64,000 nt of DNA from Thermothelomyces thermophilus ATCC 42464 (taxonomy: Eukaryota; Ascomycota; Sordariomycetes; Sordariales; Chaetomiaceae), in the NCBI RefSeq assembly GCF_000226095.1, contig NC_016472.1, positions 9,362,001-9,426,000 of the forward strand. Direction: 5' to 3'. The notes under the pieces were generated by a model. That model ran no database searches. It was not told the DNA's origin and saw nothing but the letters and a program-made list of their open reading frames with translations. The position numbers and the translations under genes were made by a program. This document shows positions 22,250-34,196 of this stretch, piece by piece; position 1 is the stretch's first letter, and every line of letters begins with the position of its first letter.

Positions 22250-24202
22250 TTAGCGATGCCCACCGCCGCCGCCACTACCACTAGCACCGCCTTCACCAGC
22301 GGTGGCAGGACTGCCAGCCGCCGCTTCCGCCGCGGCGATGAGGTGCGGATTCGGGTAGTAGAGGGCGGCGACGGCAATGGCGATGTAGACGAGCACGCAC
22401 AGCGAGCCCTCGAGGTAGTTTGTCTTTTGGTCGCGCAGGAAGTTGCCGAGGGCGATGATGGCGAGCAGCAGGACGGCGACGTCGAAGACCTCGAAGTTGA
22501 GCCCCATGGGCTTGTCGAGCGCCCAGCCGACGATGACGATCAGCGGGGCGTTGAAGAGGGCGGTCTGCAGGGTGGCGCCGAGCACGTGGGAGAGGGCAAA
22601 GTTCATCTGGTTCGCGTAGGCCTCGTTGACGGCCGTCAGGTGCTCGGCCGCCTTCTCGACGAGCGGCACGAGGATGAGGCCGACGAAGGCGTCCGACACG
22701 TGGCGGCCCTCGACCAGGTAGTGGATCTGGTCGACGAGGGCGATGGCGATGAGGGTGACGAGCGCGATGGCGACGGCCAGCGCGAGGGAGCACTCGGTGA
22801 AGGTCAGGCGGTGGTGCACGGGCGAGGGGCGCTTGCGCGCGTGGCGCTCCTCGTCGGCGACGAAGACGGCGTCGTAGATGCCGTGGTGGGTGCGCACCTG
22901 GAAGAAGACGTAGATGACGTACGCGACCAGGAGCAGGACGGCGGTGCTGCGCGAGATCTCGATCGCTTTGTCGACGAGCTCCTCCTGCGGGATCGTGCCG
23001 CGGAGGGAGTGCTCAAACACGGTGGGAATCGCCAGGCCGAAGCCTCTGCACGGGGGAACCCCAAAAAAAGGAGAAGGGGGGAGAGGGGGCACTTCTCAGC
23101 AATGCATTCTAGGAGAGGGAAAGGGGGGTTTGAGGTTGTTTGCTGCAGAAAAGGGAAAACTCACGCCGTCCAGAGCAACGCGCTTCCGGCCTCGCTGACC
23201 GCCTCGCTGAAGTGAGTCTCGTTCCGCTTCAGGCCGGCCGCGACGAAGCACAGCCCGAGGCACAGCAGCATGGTCGCCAGCACCGACCCCAGAATGGCGG
23301 CCTGGATGACCTGGATGTAATTGACGTCGTTGGTCGCAGGCCGCTTGATCAGGACGATGAATATGATCAGCTCGACCACGCCTCCCAACCTGGGTGTCTC
23401 TTGGTCAGCGCATATTCGCCTCTCTCCCTCCCTCTCTCCCTCCCTCTCCCTCCCTCCCACTCCCACTTTCTCGCCCCCCGGGGGACCCTGGGGTGGGGAG
23501 GTGTGTGTGTGTGTTTTCCCCCGTGATCATCGGGCGCTCTCCCCCAGCAGTACTCGGTTACGTCGCAAGGAACACTTACATTGTCTCGATCACCACCCCC
23601 AACACGTGGGGAAGCTTGCGAGCCAGCTCCTGGCCGGCGTACCCGATCAGGTTGGCGCACGGCACCATGGCCAGGTAGCTGAGGATGAAGATGACCAGGT
23701 GGTTGTCCGGCATGGCGTAGCGGACCGCGATGGCGGCCGGCACGACGGGCCACAGCACGTTGACGATGCGCGAGGCCCAGCTGGCCGACCGGAAGACGTT
23801 GCGGAGAAAGATCATCGGGTGGATGCCCGACCGCCCGGATTCGCCGGACGCGCGCACGCAAAAGGTACGGATAATGCGCTCGGCCGGGGTGAGCTCGCGA
23901 GTGAGGTCGACATCGCCGTTGTGCACTGGAAGGGGCGTGAGCATGCCATTGCTGCGGTTGTTATTGTTATTGTTATTATTATTATTATTGTTGTTGTTCT
24001 TGTTGTTGTCGTTGTTGTTGTCGTTGTTGTTGTCGTTGTTGTTGTCGTTGTTGTTGTCGTTGTTGTTAGTGGGGGTGGTGCTGCTGGCGCCCGGGCTGCT
24101 TGTCTGTGTAAACTTCTCGGGTGATGGGAAGGACGAGGTCGTCCCGGGGGAGGACCAGGCTGTTTCCGGACTGGACCCGGCTGGTGGTGATGTTGTGGCC
24201 AT
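22250..24202 (-). CDS. CAX-family cation/proton exchanger with altered GN motifs
   Basis: Member of the Ca2+/cation antiporter superfamily, CAX branch (yeast Vcx1 type), which in its canonical form moves Ca2+ into the vacuole in exchange for protons. Three exons, 24202-23580, 23389-23165 and 23045-22250, 547 residues. The N-terminal 150 residues are cytosolic and include an Asn/Asp tract at about 46-82. Helices follow, then the first alpha repeat MLGGVVELIIFIVLI (residue 208 on) and the second GLILVPLVEKAAEHLTAV (about 405 on). In canonical CAX these read GNAVEL and VGNAAEH; here the Asn is Gly211 in the first, and Gly-Asn is Glu413-Lys414 in the second, while the acidic residues (Glu214, Glu417) remain. 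DEERHARKR between helices is a typical cytosolic loop, and the C-terminus ends in Gly/Ser/His. Ion specificity is therefore uncertain. Confidence 0.88.
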
Positions 24203-25127
24203 GGTTCGTGTTCGTGGCCGGCGGATAGCGGAACAGGCCTGTTCTTATCCGACCCGGTCGGATACACTATGGTCGGACCTAAGTAGACTGCAACCTCCCG
24301 GAGATTCTAGCAGTGTAACAATATTATGTATACTCCGCAGTCCGGGGAAGCAAAAGCGAGGCGCGCGGGATGGGTGCGACTTAAAAAAACAGCCTTTTTC
24401 TCTCCATTGCGTAGGATTCCTTGCAAAAGGCAAATTCCGTGGAGAAGTGCCTCATCAACGTGATGAGCCACCTGGCGCGAGTCGCTTGGCTTGCGTTTCA
24501 GGAGCTGAATATGCACCGAGGATAGGCTGAGGGCAGGGGGGCCAGCGCCGCCCTCGTCGAGCGACTCAAACGTACGGATTACTTGCTCGCCCAACGCGCC
24601 TCTGCCGAGGCTCCAAACAAAGGGTCGACTGGACGTTGGCCCGGGCCGATGATGCAGAGCCGCTGCCGCGAAACACTGACGGACTCCCAACAGGCTAGGC
24701 ATCGGCGTCAGTTCAGCGGCGCAGCGATTTTAAGGTTTTATATGTATGTACACTACTGTGTACTGTGTACTAGTAAGTTGGTTTGGCACACAACCCCTGT
24801 CTTTCTTGGCTGTTTCGCGCTGGAGCCAAAGCGGCAGATCAGGGTCCAGGGGCCGATCGCTAGTGTGTAATCCGTATGTATGTACGGACGTATAGTTATG
24901 TACTATGTACTTGCGTCGGCCAATGGCATGGGCCGGGCAAAGCTTGGCTTTCGGCAGAACAGAACGGGCCGATCCGACAAGTCCGGTCGTCGTTGCGTCA
25001 GGGCAGGGTGATGGCATTATAATCCGTACATACACAGTAGTGTAGTGTATAGCACGGTATTAGCGACCAATGTGGCCGGAGGATTGAAGCAAGGTCGAGC
25101 AAACAAACCCGCGACCGTGCCCATCCA
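24203..25127. other. Spacer with three TACGGATTA motifs
   Basis: Between the CAX start and the HRQ1 stop, both on the minus strand. Holds TACGGATTA at 24573 and its reverse at 24868 and 25020, and GTAT/GTAC microsatellite fragments near 24740 and 24875. No gene seen. Confidence 0.65.
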
Positions 25128-28100
25128 TCATGACGCACACAGACTCTTCCGGCCCGGATCCACTCCATCGTCGGGCTCCAACCCCTGTCCGTGCCTCGTC
25201 GGCACGGCGGGGGCCAAGACGACCGTCTCGATGCCCGCCGGTCTGCCCTCCTCGGGCCCCATCGGCAGCGCGTCGACGTCGATCTCCTCGTCCAGCAGCG
25301 CCTTGAGGACCACCTCGCACCCGGCCTTGCTCATGACCTCGTTCATCTCCCTGCACATCTCGGACGCGCAGCACTCGACGCAGCCGGCGGCGCACGCGCA
25401 CGCCGTCACGCGGCCGAGCGCCTGCCGCAGCAGCAGGTCGACGAACTCGAACGCCTTGGTGTTGATGCCCGAGCCCCCCGCGCCCCCCTTGGCGTCGTAG
25501 AAGGTGAGCCGGGCCGGCCGCTTGCGCTGCGTCTCGCGCTTGGCAAACTCCTTGAGCCCGCTCTTGCACTCGGTGCCCACGTCGCCCGGCATGCTGATGA
25601 CAAAGGTCGGGACGAGGCTCATGACGGCGTGCTGGGCCGCGTGGATCGCCCCGGCCACGTTGAGCCGCCGGGCCACCAGGATGTCGAGAGCGCGCTTGGG
25701 GACGTCGAGCCACATGCCCTTGCTGTGGCGGATCACGGGCGGGTTGTCGACCTGCACCGCGTCCAGGATGCGGTTGCGGCGCGCGTCGACCTTGAAGTAG
25801 CCAAAGACGACCTGCTTGATGCGGATGGTGCCGTAGTAGGCGCGCCAGCGCGAGTTGGTGATGCGCTTGACCGCCTCCGTCTCGACCGGGTCCACATCGG
25901 TATAGTCGCGCTGCGAGGTCAGCCAGTCGACCTTGACGCGCTCCACGCGCGCCAGCTGCTTGTCCGGGTTGAAGTCGCGGACGAGGTACGTGTCGCCTTG
26001 GTGCAGGAAGATGGCGCCGTCGTAGATGGTGAAGGTCGCGCGCGAGGCTTCGAGCTCCTCCAGCACCACGTTGCGGTTGTTGGTGATGTCGACGATGGCG
26101 AAGTGGTCCTCCTCCGTGTCGCGGATGGAGACGAACCTGGAGGGGAGAGGCCGGAAGCGCGGGTGGCAGTGGTAGAAGCCGGCCTCGTCTTGGATGAGCC
26201 GCTCGGCGCAGAGCCGCGGGAGGTCGCTGCCGAAATATACGGCATCCTCGGCCGGCTTGATGGGCATCTCGTATGCGGCGCACTGGACGTGACCTTCCTT
26301 GACGAGCATGTTGTCTAGGTCGACCTGCAGCTCGCAATGGGGCTTGGTGAAGAGCTCGTCGGGGTTCTGCATGTAGTACTGGTCCGTTGCGCAGCCATCT
26401 CCCACGAGGATGGAGAGCGAGTCCTTGTTTCTCCGGCCGGCCCTCCCGCTCTGTTGCCGGAGGTTGGCGATGGTATAGGGGAAGCCCCAGGTGATGACGC
26501 AGTCCAGGGTGCCGATGTCGACGCCGAGCTCCAGCGCGGTGGTGGCCACGATGCCGAGGAGCTTCCCCTCGAACATCTCGCTCTCTATCTGCCGGCGGTC
26601 TTGGGCCGTGTACCCGCCCCGGTAGCCCATGACCCGTGCCACCACCTCGCTGCGCCCGAGCGCCGCGAGTTCCTGCTTGACGGCGCCGACCAGTTTTTCG
26701 CACTGCTCGCGGACCCTGCAGAAGGCAATAACCCTGACGCCGCGCAGGATCAGCTGACAAAACAGGCGAGAGCACTCGAGCATCGCGTTTCCGCGTCCGC
26801 TCGCGGGGTCGCCAGGGTCTTTGTACGGGGTGTTCCAGCAGATGAACTCTTTGCGCCCTTTTTTTTTCACCGATGATGACTGTCAGCATGGCCATTGTCC
26901 TTCTCGGAGAACGATCGATCGATCGACGTGCTTACCTGACGGAGAGCCGTCGAAGTCGATGAGCCGCACGTCATCGATGCCAAAGATCGTCTTGAAGTGC
27001 TGTTCCGGGTTCGCCACTGTTGCCGAGCATGAGATGAACTTGACGCGTCTGTTCCCGAGCGCGGCACACGTCCGGCGAAGCCGTCGCATGACGAATGCGA
27101 CGTGCGATCCCATCAGGCCGTTGTAGTAGTGCAGCTCGTCAACTGCCCCGGTCGGTCAGCAGGGGCCCGGGACCTCCCATGTCAACGAAGGGAGGGGGGG
27201 GCGCCTCGTGAGAACCTACCTACGACATACTTGAGATTCTTTAAGAAGGTCCGCCATTTCTCCTCGTTCGGTAAGATCGTGATGTGCAGCATGTCGGGGT
27301 TCGTGAAGATGATCCGCGCCTCATCGCGTATCGTGTTCCTCTCGCTCATGGGCGTGTCCCCATCAAATGTCTCGACCAACACCTCCTCCAGCCCGGGCAT
27401 GAAACTCATCATCTCCAGCAGGCTCCGTCTCTGATCCTGGGCTAGCGCCTTGGTCGGAAAGATGTACATGGCGCGCGTGTCTCGGTCTCGTTCCAGGGCA
27501 TGTAGCACCGGAAGCTGGTAGATCAGCGACTTGCCCGAGCTCGTCGGCGTCGCCACGACCACGTTGTGGCCGTCATGCAGCGCGTTGATCGCCTCTGCCT
27601 GGTGGGCATAGAACTGGGTGATGCCCTTGGCGTTGTACAGGGCGTTGACCAGATCCTGGCTCAGCAGGAAATTAAGCTCCCCGTAGACCGCCTCCTGCGC
27701 CTCAAACACCCTGTGCCCGTCCGGCACGATCTGCCCGGTGTACCAGGGGCTGTCCTTGAGCTCCTGCACGATCTCGGGTATGCTCTTCCTCTCGCGGGGT
27801 ATGCTCGGGGGCGGCGTGCTGGGAAGCCTTTCCTGGACCTGCTCGGCAGCCTCCGTCATCCTCGGGATGTATCTCTCCCTGACATCTTTCAACACCATTT
27901 CCGGGTCCAGTCCCTCTGCGAGACAGGCCTCCACGAACTCGTTCGCGGCCTGCACAAACTTGGCGTTGCGCCGCTCGATCAACCGCTTCATCTGCGCCTG
28001 CCCAAACACGGGCATCTTTATCCGGTCTTCTCGGTCCCTGACCCTGCCACCGCCGCCGCCTTTTCCAGCAGCCTTGAGCTCCCCATCCAGAAACTCAATC

Positions 28101-28894
28101 ACCAGCACCTCCTTCTTCTCCCCTGGCGGCCTCCCGTCCGGAATGAGATACTCCGTCTCGCGCTCCGACTCGGCAGCGGCGTTGCCCATGGAGATGGCGA
28201 GCTCCACTTCGTCCACGTACTCGAACCGGATCCCGATGGAGGTAGAGGACGACGACGACGACGACGACGACGATGATGACGAAGAGAGGCCGTTCCCCGG
28301 CTCTTCGGCGCTTCCTTGATGCAGAGCCAACAGCTTGTTGCGCGGTTCCCCTCCTGGCTGGGCGGAGGAGGCGGAGGAGGCGGCGGCGGCGGCGGCAGCG
28401 GAGCGAAGCGCGACGATGGCCGCGACGTCCTCAACGGCCAGCGGGCACTTGGTGTGCGCCTCGACGGCCGGGCGCAGAGTATCAAAGGCCGGGGCGACGT
28501 GCCGCCGTGCCGAGAAGAAGGTCGAGACCAGGTTCAGGGCGCGGTGCGTCCTTTCCAGGTGCGTCAGGTACGGCGGCCAGTCGGGCGAGGGGACCGCTGG
28601 CTGCGCCGATTGTTGTCGTCCAGACCGGGATTTCGGTTTCGGGCCAGGCTTGGGGTTTCTCTTTCTCTTGTTGGAGGTTTTCGGCTGACCCGCGGGGGTC
28701 TCGTCGCGTTCTCGTTCTTTGATGTCTTCAACAACATCGTCAGAGGCGGATGGGGTATTTACGGTAATTCCTGCGGCCGGCGATGCTTCTTGTTCTGGCG
28801 CCGCTGATGGCGTTGCGATTTCACTGCTGACCCGAGTTCCTCGCTTGCGCTTCCCTAGGGTCGCTGCCGGATGACCGGCGCTTTCATTCGGCAT
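25128..28894 (-). CDS. HRQ1: ATP-dependent 3'-5' DNA helicase HRQ1 (RecQ4-like)
   Basis: Nuclear helicase of the Hrq1 family, linked to interstrand crosslink repair and telomere maintenance in yeast. Three exons, 28894-27220, 27142-26936 and 26857-25128, 1203 residues. The N-terminus is basic with low-complexity segments (Ser and Ala runs). Helicase motifs: FYAHQAEAI (Q-like), Walker A TPTSSGKS near 449, DELHYYNGL near 560 (formed across intron 1), FISCSATVANP, TTALELGVDIG and QQSGRAGRR. The C-terminal DUF1998-type region has the Cys cluster CACAAGCVECC with CREMN. Intron 2 needs an AAG acceptor inside a run of nine A residues; this alone restores DGSPSGRKEFICWN, and a GCTGAC branch site lies about 25 bases upstream. 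The start follows from MPNESAGHP; an upstream start is possible. Confidence 0.93.
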
Positions 28895-29836
28895 GGTATT
28901 GCCCTCGATAGGTCAATTGTCAAACTGACAAGCTTTCATGATGACAAATTGGAATCGAGGGATGCCTTTTAACGATAGTAAGCGCGAGGTATGTTTGCAC
29001 ATACAGTACACACAGTACATACGCGCAAGCGTGTTAAGTGGTTCGCGAGAGTGGCGGGAGAGCACGTGGTGCCCTTAAATTACTGGGCTGCCCCGCTGGG
29101 ACCCGGGCTTTGACTTTCTTTCCTTGGTACCCTATTAGTAGGGTAACCGCGCAGGACTGCAATAGGGGCCACCTTCCCCCCCATTGGGAGAACAGTGGGT
29201 TTCCTACGTGCTGCTCATCGCAAAGGCTAGGGCCGCGAACCTCGAGAATTAAGTGGCCAAGTTAGATAGGTAGTTGGTTTCTCCATTCCAGACACCCAGA
29301 CACTACTACATACAGCCCTTGCTTTGCCATGTTGCTCCCCACTCCCTCCAACAACACACTTCGCTGTCTGCAACCGGCGCTTTCCCGTCCGCAAACCCTT
29401 CCGGGAAGAATCAAGGCAAGATAGGCAATGTGGGTATGAGGGGAGGAGGACCTTGACCCCGTCCCAAGGTTGTTTGCTTGTAGTCTATACAGAAACTGAC
29501 AGGTGCCGCCCATCAAACCCACGCCTCTAGACGGGGTTGGAAAAAAGTTAAGTCCTTTTGCCAGGACTTTTTCTTTTTGTAAAGAACCCGCCTCCCTCTT
29601 GCCAAACCCGACGGACGGCAGAAGAGGACGAACCCGATGCCAGATAAACAACCCTCATTCTACCAGGAATGCATGGTAAAACCGCCGCGACACCCTCCCC
29701 AAAAAACGGTGAGCGATTCGGGAGATAGTAGCCTGCAAAAGGAAAAAAAAAAAAACACGAATAGGAGAGGAGCTATAGGCTGTTGTAATCAGATGTGGAA
29801 GCGTGTCGATGCCGAAGCAGGCCACCAGGGCTCATC
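28895..29836. other. Spacer: HRQ1 promoter and YRB2 3' region
   Basis: No gene recognised. It contains a partial GTAC/ACAC repeat near 28997-29020 and two poly-A tracts (for example 29742-29755). Confidence 0.6.
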
Positions 29837-31627
29837 CTAAACGTCAGCAAGCCGTTTCTTCAACATCTCCACAAGCTGCGAGAATGCTGTGGCATTGGCC
29901 TCGCTCATCTAATACAGACCGTTAGCATGGAGAATTTCTCCCGCAGCGAAATGCGTTGGAAAAGTAATTCCGGATAAAAGAAGAGAAAAGAAAGAAAGAA
30001 AGAAATTCTTGGCTCAGCGCACCTTCATCTGCACCTGCCTGGCCTGGCCGTCTTCGAACGCCGTAAAGAGCACGGTCGACGCCTTGAGCCTGTTGGTGAC
30101 CTGGAACTTCATGGCCGGCAGGACGACGGTGTTGAGGATGACGCGCAAGGTGTGGTCCTGCCGCATGATGAGGCGCACGTGTTTGGGCTTGCCGCCGCCT
30201 TGCTCATCCGCCAGGACGGACGCGTCGAAGGACGAAGGGTCGGGCGCGCCGTTGGCGTCCAGCTCGACGGTGGACTTGGGCACGTTGACCTTGAGCATGC
30301 CCGCGCCCCGCTCTTTCCACCCGACGCCCTTCTCCATGACGTACATCTTGGCCCGCACCGAGAAGAGGGTCGCTTCGGAGCCTTCGCCATCGTCGACGAC
30401 GACTGCGGCGGGACCTAGTCAGCACGGTGGGCTCAAAAACATACACTAGATACAAGGCAACGGAGGGAGGAAGGCAAGGCGTGCTCACCCTTTTGCAGCC
30501 TGAACTTCTTCTTATCGTCAGCGCCCTTGCTATCCTCTCTGTCCTTGTCGTCCTCCTTGCCCTCGTCGTCGGACGAGGCGTCACCCTTGGTGTCCTCGTC
30601 TTCGTTGCTCTCTTCTCCGGAACCTTCCTCGGCATCGCTGTCCGGCGCGCCGAACGGCTTGGCCGGCTTGTCGCTCTTAAGGGTCTCGCCGGGCTTGCCG
30701 AAGTTGAGGCGCGGCCCGGACAGGGCACTGCCGCCGAAGGCGCTCGCGAAGGGGCTCGACTTGAATACCGACCCGCCGGCCTGCCCGTTGAGCCCCGCGA
30801 ACGGGGACGACGTGGAGGCTCCGCCGAAGCCGAGTTTCGGCGGTGATGAGGGGGCGGCCGGCTGGGAGCCGCCGAGGGAAGAAGACCCGGACGACGAGCT
30901 GAACAGGCTGGGCTTCCCGGAACCACCAAGGCTCCCGAACGGAGAGGTCGACGAGGCTGCGAGTTTGGCGAAGCCCGAGTTGGCGAAGGCCGCGGCAGAT
31001 GTTTGCTTGGGTTGATCGGGCTTGGCCGTGGCGGTTGCCGAATCCCTTCCTTCTGTCTGCTCCATGCTCGATCTCGGCGACGTGCTGGCGGAGAGGGGCT
31101 CCTGTGTCTATTGTGTTACCGGGCAAGAAGCGTGACGGGGCGTCGGAGCAAGGCGAACTACTTACCACTTCCTCCTTTCCGCCCTGCACAGCAGACGCGC
31201 TCGCTTGGCGGTCTCGTGGTCGCTTCTTCTCTGGCTCAGACCGGTCGGTCCGGTCCTGGACCGTTGCTGTGTTCGCGGCAGCCTTGTCGGACGTTTCCCC
31301 GAGCGGGGCCGCGTCCTTGTTCTCGTCGAGCTCATCGCGGGCGCGCTTCTTCTTGGGAGACGAGATCTGTTCCTTCAGCGCATCGTCGTTGCCCGGGCGC
31401 GGGTCGGCCGGTGGCGTGATCCGCCGCGTCTTAGCTCGGGGCGCATCGTCCTCCGAAGCGCTCTTGTCATCCTGTGACAACTGCACGGCATCCCGCCCCC
31501 GCTTCTCTGAGATGGTCGTCTGCTTAAGTTCTCGCCGCGCGGCGGTCGTCTCGGCGTCCTCCTTTGCGGCGGCAGCGGGCTCGGTATGTTCCGAGATGTC
31601 GTTCGTGTTGTGCGGGTCGTCGGCCAT
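29837..31627 (-). CDS. YRB2: Ran-binding protein, YRB2/RanBP3 type
   Basis: Nuclear protein with a RanBP1-type domain; Yrb2/RanBP3 proteins bind Ran-GTP and assist Crm1-dependent export. Four exons, 31627-31166, 31107-30489, 30402-30023 and 29908-29837, 510 residues. The first exon is charged, with basic clusters (SPKKKRARDE, EKKRPRDR) that could be nuclear localisation signals. The second is rich in Ser/Gly/Phe with dispersed FG-like pieces (SPFGSLGGS, SPFASAFGGS) and then strongly acidic. The RanBP1 domain (about 355-505) starts at VVVDDGEGSEATLFSVRAKM and includes EKGVGWKERGAGMLKVNV and RLIMRQDHTLRVILNTVVLP. The last exon adds MSEANATAFSQLVEMLKK. NUP2/NUP50-like nucleoporins share the domain; the absence of long FG repeats favours YRB2. 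Confidence 0.8.
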
Positions 31628-32824
31628 GGCGTCGACAAGTCGATCCTTGGAGGGCGGCAGACGGGACGGCAGACGGCAGGTTCGCCCAGCTAATATTAGC
31701 CCTCCACTTTTTAGGTTGTTTGTTCGTCTCCCAGAGCGCTTGTCTCGTTGCTCGATCGCGGGGCACGGTCAGGGTTGGTGCGGGCAAAAATTGGGTCCAT
31801 GCGATTTTGAAGCAAAAGAGGCGTTGCCCGGGGCTTTTCTTTTTAGCAAAGGCGCCACGAGAACTGCCGAGTTCGGCAGAGTCAAAGCCGGGGGTCGCGC
31901 TTGGGGGAGGATTTGAGCGAGCGAGCGACGGCGACGGGAGATTGGGGGAATGGGACCAACGCGATGGATCGCCGGCGGAGAAGAACCGAGCGACTCGGAG
32001 TTGTCCTGCAGTTCTTGACGCGCTGCAAGCTGCCCGCTACGAAACCTGGGAGCCACCAAGGGATTGGCCCAGAAGGGTCCGCCCACTAAATGAGGCAACC
32101 CCAGGTACCGCTCCGTAGGGCCTGGAACAAAGCCGACGGCCAGGCTTTGGGTGCCAATTTGCCATTGTTTCACGCGCTCAGCAGCCAATCACTCTTCAAC
32201 GCATGTTCGTCGCCTCTTCGGGGTCGAGTTGAAGAGACGCACCGCGATTGGAAGTGTCCAGCAGTGCGTTGTACAATACGTTATCTTCGCCCGTAACATG
32301 AATCTTTTGTTGCTCCCACCCATTGCTTGCGCCGAATCATTCTCATATGCTCATTTTCAAGAATGACGGGAGCTGGTGAAAGAGGAAGATCATCGGGTGC
32401 CCGACCCTTCAACTGGGATTCTTTAGGTATGTAATCCGTACATACATACATACATACCTTACGTCCCCTCCATTTGGCACCCAACAATGCAAAAAGGATC
32501 GGGAGGGGCCTCGCGCTGTCGACTTTTTTACGTTCCCGTCGGATGTTGATGAAGGTCCATGCAATCCTATTCAAACAGCACCTGCTTCATATCCATCCTC
32601 TTCATACCCATCCTCAGCGCCAGATGGTAGGGTAATCGAATTCGAAGCGGGCAGGGGATACCGAGATCCTCTATGCCTCGCCGAAGGTTGAAGCCTGCCG
32701 TTCGCGAGCACCAGCGCAGCATCCTTGGCGACGACGTAGGCCAGTTCAACCCACGTAACTCAGTCCGGCCCGGCTCAGCCCAAGCAGTGAATTCCAGATA
32801 CAATTTTTGCCGGTCGAGGTCAGA
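31628..32824. other. Spacer with hairpin at 32425-32459
   Basis: Holds the YRB2 promoter and the 3' region of the next minus-strand gene. No gene is supported. At 32425-32459 AGGTATGTA and TACATACCT form a nine-base stem around a TAATCCGTA motif and ATAC repeats. Confidence 0.6.
32425..32459. repeat. Inverted repeat with ATAC microsatellite loop
   Basis: Left arm AGGTATGTA (32425-32433) and right arm TACATACCT (32451-32459) are perfect inverted copies. The loop holds ATCCGTACATAC. It combines the dispersed motif and the tetranucleotide repeat in one structure. Confidence 0.85.
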
Positions 32825-33484
32825 TCAAACCCGGCGCAATCTTTCCTCCTGAGCAGCGACCATGCCCTCAACCAACTCCAACGCAGACCTAAACAAGGCG
32901 ATCTCTTCCCCGAGAGTTAGTAGCTCTTCCTCCTCCTCCTCTTCCAACTCGTAGTCCACCTCCTCCACGACCGCGCCGCTATTATGCTCCGCAACTTCAG
33001 TCACCGAGGGCTCATCCATATACCTGTCACTTCCCTCGTCCAAACAGCGCCTTTTCTCATCCCCTCCCTTCTCCTTTCCCAGGTCGTCTTCTTCCTCCCA
33101 ATCATCCAAGCAACAGTGCCAAGGCCCTCCCCCCTTCTCCACCGGCCGCTGCTCGTCCGCCGACGTGATCTGCCTCTCCGGCACCCGCTGCGGCCGCCAC
33201 CAGGTGGGCGGGCTGCCTTGAAACCGCCTCGGTGGCTGATAGGGAACCTCAGGCTCGTGGAAAGGCAGCGAGGGCGGGGCCCGTCGCCGTCGCCTTGTAA
33301 CGGCACGGTTTCGAAGACAGCCCGCGGCCGCGACGCAACCCATGATGACCACGAGCAGCAGGCCCAGCGGCCAACGGAGCAGGGTAGGCGGTTCCGTCCC
33401 CGTCCCCTCGCCCCGGCCACTCCCACCCCCACCCCCGTCCGGGCCCACGGTCTCCGGCCGCCCACGCGGTTCGGGGTCGTTGTT

Positions 33485-33515
<31 letters not shown>

Positions 33516-34132
33516 AGCCTCACCGCGCTGACGGCGTACCCGGCCTTGCGGAGGACGGTTCGAGCGACGCAGGCCGGCCCGTCGCAATCTACCAGGGCGG
33601 GGGCGGGAGCGGCAGCGGGCGCCGCCGCCGCCGCCTCCGCCGCCTCCAGTCCGGCGACCCGGCCGAGCCGCTGCGCCCTGGCGTCGACCTCGTCGGCGAG
33701 CCGGGAGAGGCGGACACGGAGAGCCCGCAGCTCGGCGAGCTCGAGCTCGACCTCGAGGTCGAAGCTGTCGGACTCTCTGCCGCGAGGGGACGACAAGTCC
33801 TCCTCACCACCACCACCACCGCCGCCCGAGATTAGCACGCTCTGCCCGGGAACTGCTACCCCCGGTTCTTGCGCGGCAGGTGTTGTCGAAACAAGACCAG
33901 AGATCGCGGCTCCCTCGGTAGCTGTATGTATGTGCAACGTCAGCCGGGCTTTGGAGGGGTGGCGGTCTTGGGGGATGTGCAATGTGCACTGGACTCCCCC
34001 CCCGGGCCATCATCGACGAATCCACATACCTTCTGGAAGGGGCTGTGGCAGGGCGCGTGTGGGAGCCGGCCCGGTCAGCAGCAGGGAGAAGAGCAGCAGC
34101 CCCGTGGGAGGGGCGGCGGGGGCGCAACGCAT
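32825..34132 (-). CDS. Unknown protein with signal peptide, coiled coil and one TM helix
   Basis: I do not recognise this gene. Two exons, 34132-34030 and 33921-32825, joined through a GTATGT donor and CATACAG acceptor, 399 residues. The first exon encodes a clear signal peptide: MRCAPAAPPTGLLLFSLLLT then GPAPTRALPQP. After it come a Gly run and acidic region, a helical segment rich in Leu/Glu/Arg (LEVELELAELRALRVRLSRL) that could form a coiled coil, two cysteines in DCDGPACVART, and a single transmembrane helix near residues 218-240 (LGLLLVVIMGCVAAAGCL) followed by an Arg cluster. The C-terminal 150 residues are probably cytosolic and very acidic near the end. This suggests a type I membrane protein of the secretory pathway. 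Three 20-base tandem repeats lie directly upstream of the start. Confidence 0.7.
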
Positions 34133-34136
34133 CGCC

Positions 34137-34196
34137 GTTAGGGGAAGCTGCGATGCGTTAGGGGAAGCTGCGATGCGTTAGGGGAAGCTTCGCGCG
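34137..34196. repeat. Three tandem copies of a 20-base unit
   Basis: Units at 34137-34156, 34157-34176 and 34177-34196, starting GTTAGGGGAAGCTGCGATGC. The first two are identical and the third differs in the last six positions. They begin five bases upstream of the start codon of the minus-strand gene, so they probably lie in its 5' leader. Confidence 0.95.

Noticed and set aside
23940-24066. Trinucleotide repeat as a non-coding insertion
   Set aside because: It stays in frame as an Asn/Asp tract within exon 1 of the CAX gene, with normal coding sequence on both sides.
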